From positions 1-6,147 of the forward strand of contig CALAQQ010000167.1 of assembly GCA_937888485.1 (NCBI GenBank): DNA of 6,147 nt. Reading direction: 5' to 3'. Source of the stretch: an uncultured Clostridia bacterium. Its GTDB lineage: Bacteria > Bacillota > Clostridia > Oscillospirales > Acutalibacteraceae. Positions 5,935 through 6,147 of this stretch are shown piece by piece; the first letter of the stretch is position 1; each line of letters starts with the position of its first letter. Below the pieces are notes generated by a model, which did no database searches, had not been told where the DNA came from, and saw nothing but the letters and a program-made list of their open reading frames with translations. Both the position numbers and the translations under genes were made by a program.

Positions 5935-6147
5935 TTTTTTTATTGTGGTAAGAAAAATTATATCAAAGTTTAAAACATTAATATTTAACACCGAAGTAGA
6001 TTACATTAACGGTCCGGAATCGCTTCCTCCTCCCCTTTCATCAGAGACAGAACAAGAGTATCTTATAAGACATGAAAACGGGGATAAAGATGCACGGGAA
6101 GAACTTATTGTTCATAATCTCCGACTTGTTGTATATATTGCAAAAAA
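5918..6147 (+). CDS. sigE: RNA polymerase sporulation sigma factor, pro-sigma-E, 3'-partial
   Basis: Only the first 76 codons lie in the window. The part YINGPESLPPPL (29-40) followed by NGDKDAREELIVHNLRLVVYIAK (54-76) matches the start of B. subtilis sigma-E (YIGGSEALPPPL ... NGDQAARAILIERNLRLVVYIARKF). It includes the beginning of sigma region 2, which binds core polymerase. Residues 1-28 are the pro-sequence: basic and hydrophobic residues alternate (RKK, FFIVV, RKIISKFK, LIF), as expected for a membrane-associated amphipathic segment that SpoIIGA removes. By alignment the cut should fall next to Tyr29 in EVDYING. AGGAGG at 5907-5912 precedes the ATG by 5 bases, and the start lies inside the end of spoIIGA. 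Sigma-E drives early mother-cell gene expression after asymmetric septation. In this group sigG usually comes next, outside this window. Confidence 0.95.
   Translation, partial: MRKKDNFFIVVRKIISKFKTLIFNTEVDYINGPESLPPPLSSETEQEYLIRHENGDKDAREELIVHNLRLVVYIAK

Overview
The window looks like chromosomal DNA from an endospore-forming, low-GC Firmicute, most likely a Clostridia member (Oscillospirales/Ruminococcaceae-like, a softer inference). The reasons are the spoIIGA-sigE pair at the right edge, AT-rich intergenic DNA, strong AGGAGGTGA-type Shine-Dalgarno sequences, tight gene packing and a [4Fe-4S] aldo/keto reductase typical of anaerobes. I see no phage, IS, CRISPR or RNA genes. No gap without a gene exceeds about 135 bases.

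Left part (1-3954, minus strand). One probable operon is read right to left from a good promoter at 3926-3954. Its order is: aldo/keto reductase with a C-terminal 2x[4Fe-4S] ferredoxin domain; cytoplasmic SGNH/GDSL esterase (10-base gap); orphan PTS EIIC-like membrane protein of the PfoR/PTS_EIIC_2 type (stop/start overlap TGATG); and a secreted neutral-ceramidase-like protein (17-base gap) that runs off the left edge. The spacing argues for co-transcription. The set joins a predicted exported amidase-type enzyme, a carrier-like membrane protein, an intracellular esterase and a redox enzyme. That suggests an uptake and processing route for an unidentified substrate, but the sequence does not name the substrate.

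Middle part (3955-4918). A 64-residue small protein gene on the plus strand starts in the region divergent from the aldo/keto reductase. It converges with a minus-strand PHP-domain metal-dependent hydrolase gene. The two stop codons flank a perfect 14-bp hairpin that probably terminates both.

Right part (4919-6147, plus strand). spoIIGA (membrane aspartic protease, TTG start) overlaps the start of sigE (pro-sigma-E, cut by the right edge) by 17 bases. Together they make the mother-cell activation module: SpoIIGA removes the N-terminal pro-sequence of pro-sigma-E. Upstream lies what looks like the classical spoIIG promoter architecture: a near-consensus -35 and a perfect -10 separated by 22 bases instead of 17, with a Spo0A-box-like sequence over the -35.

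Several genes here have an in-frame GTG that is really the GTG of their GAGGTG ribosome binding site. Starts have been moved to the ATG about 6 bases downstream in those cases. The most interesting items are the 22-base-spacer promoter, the unusual four-gene operon, and the small orphan protein.
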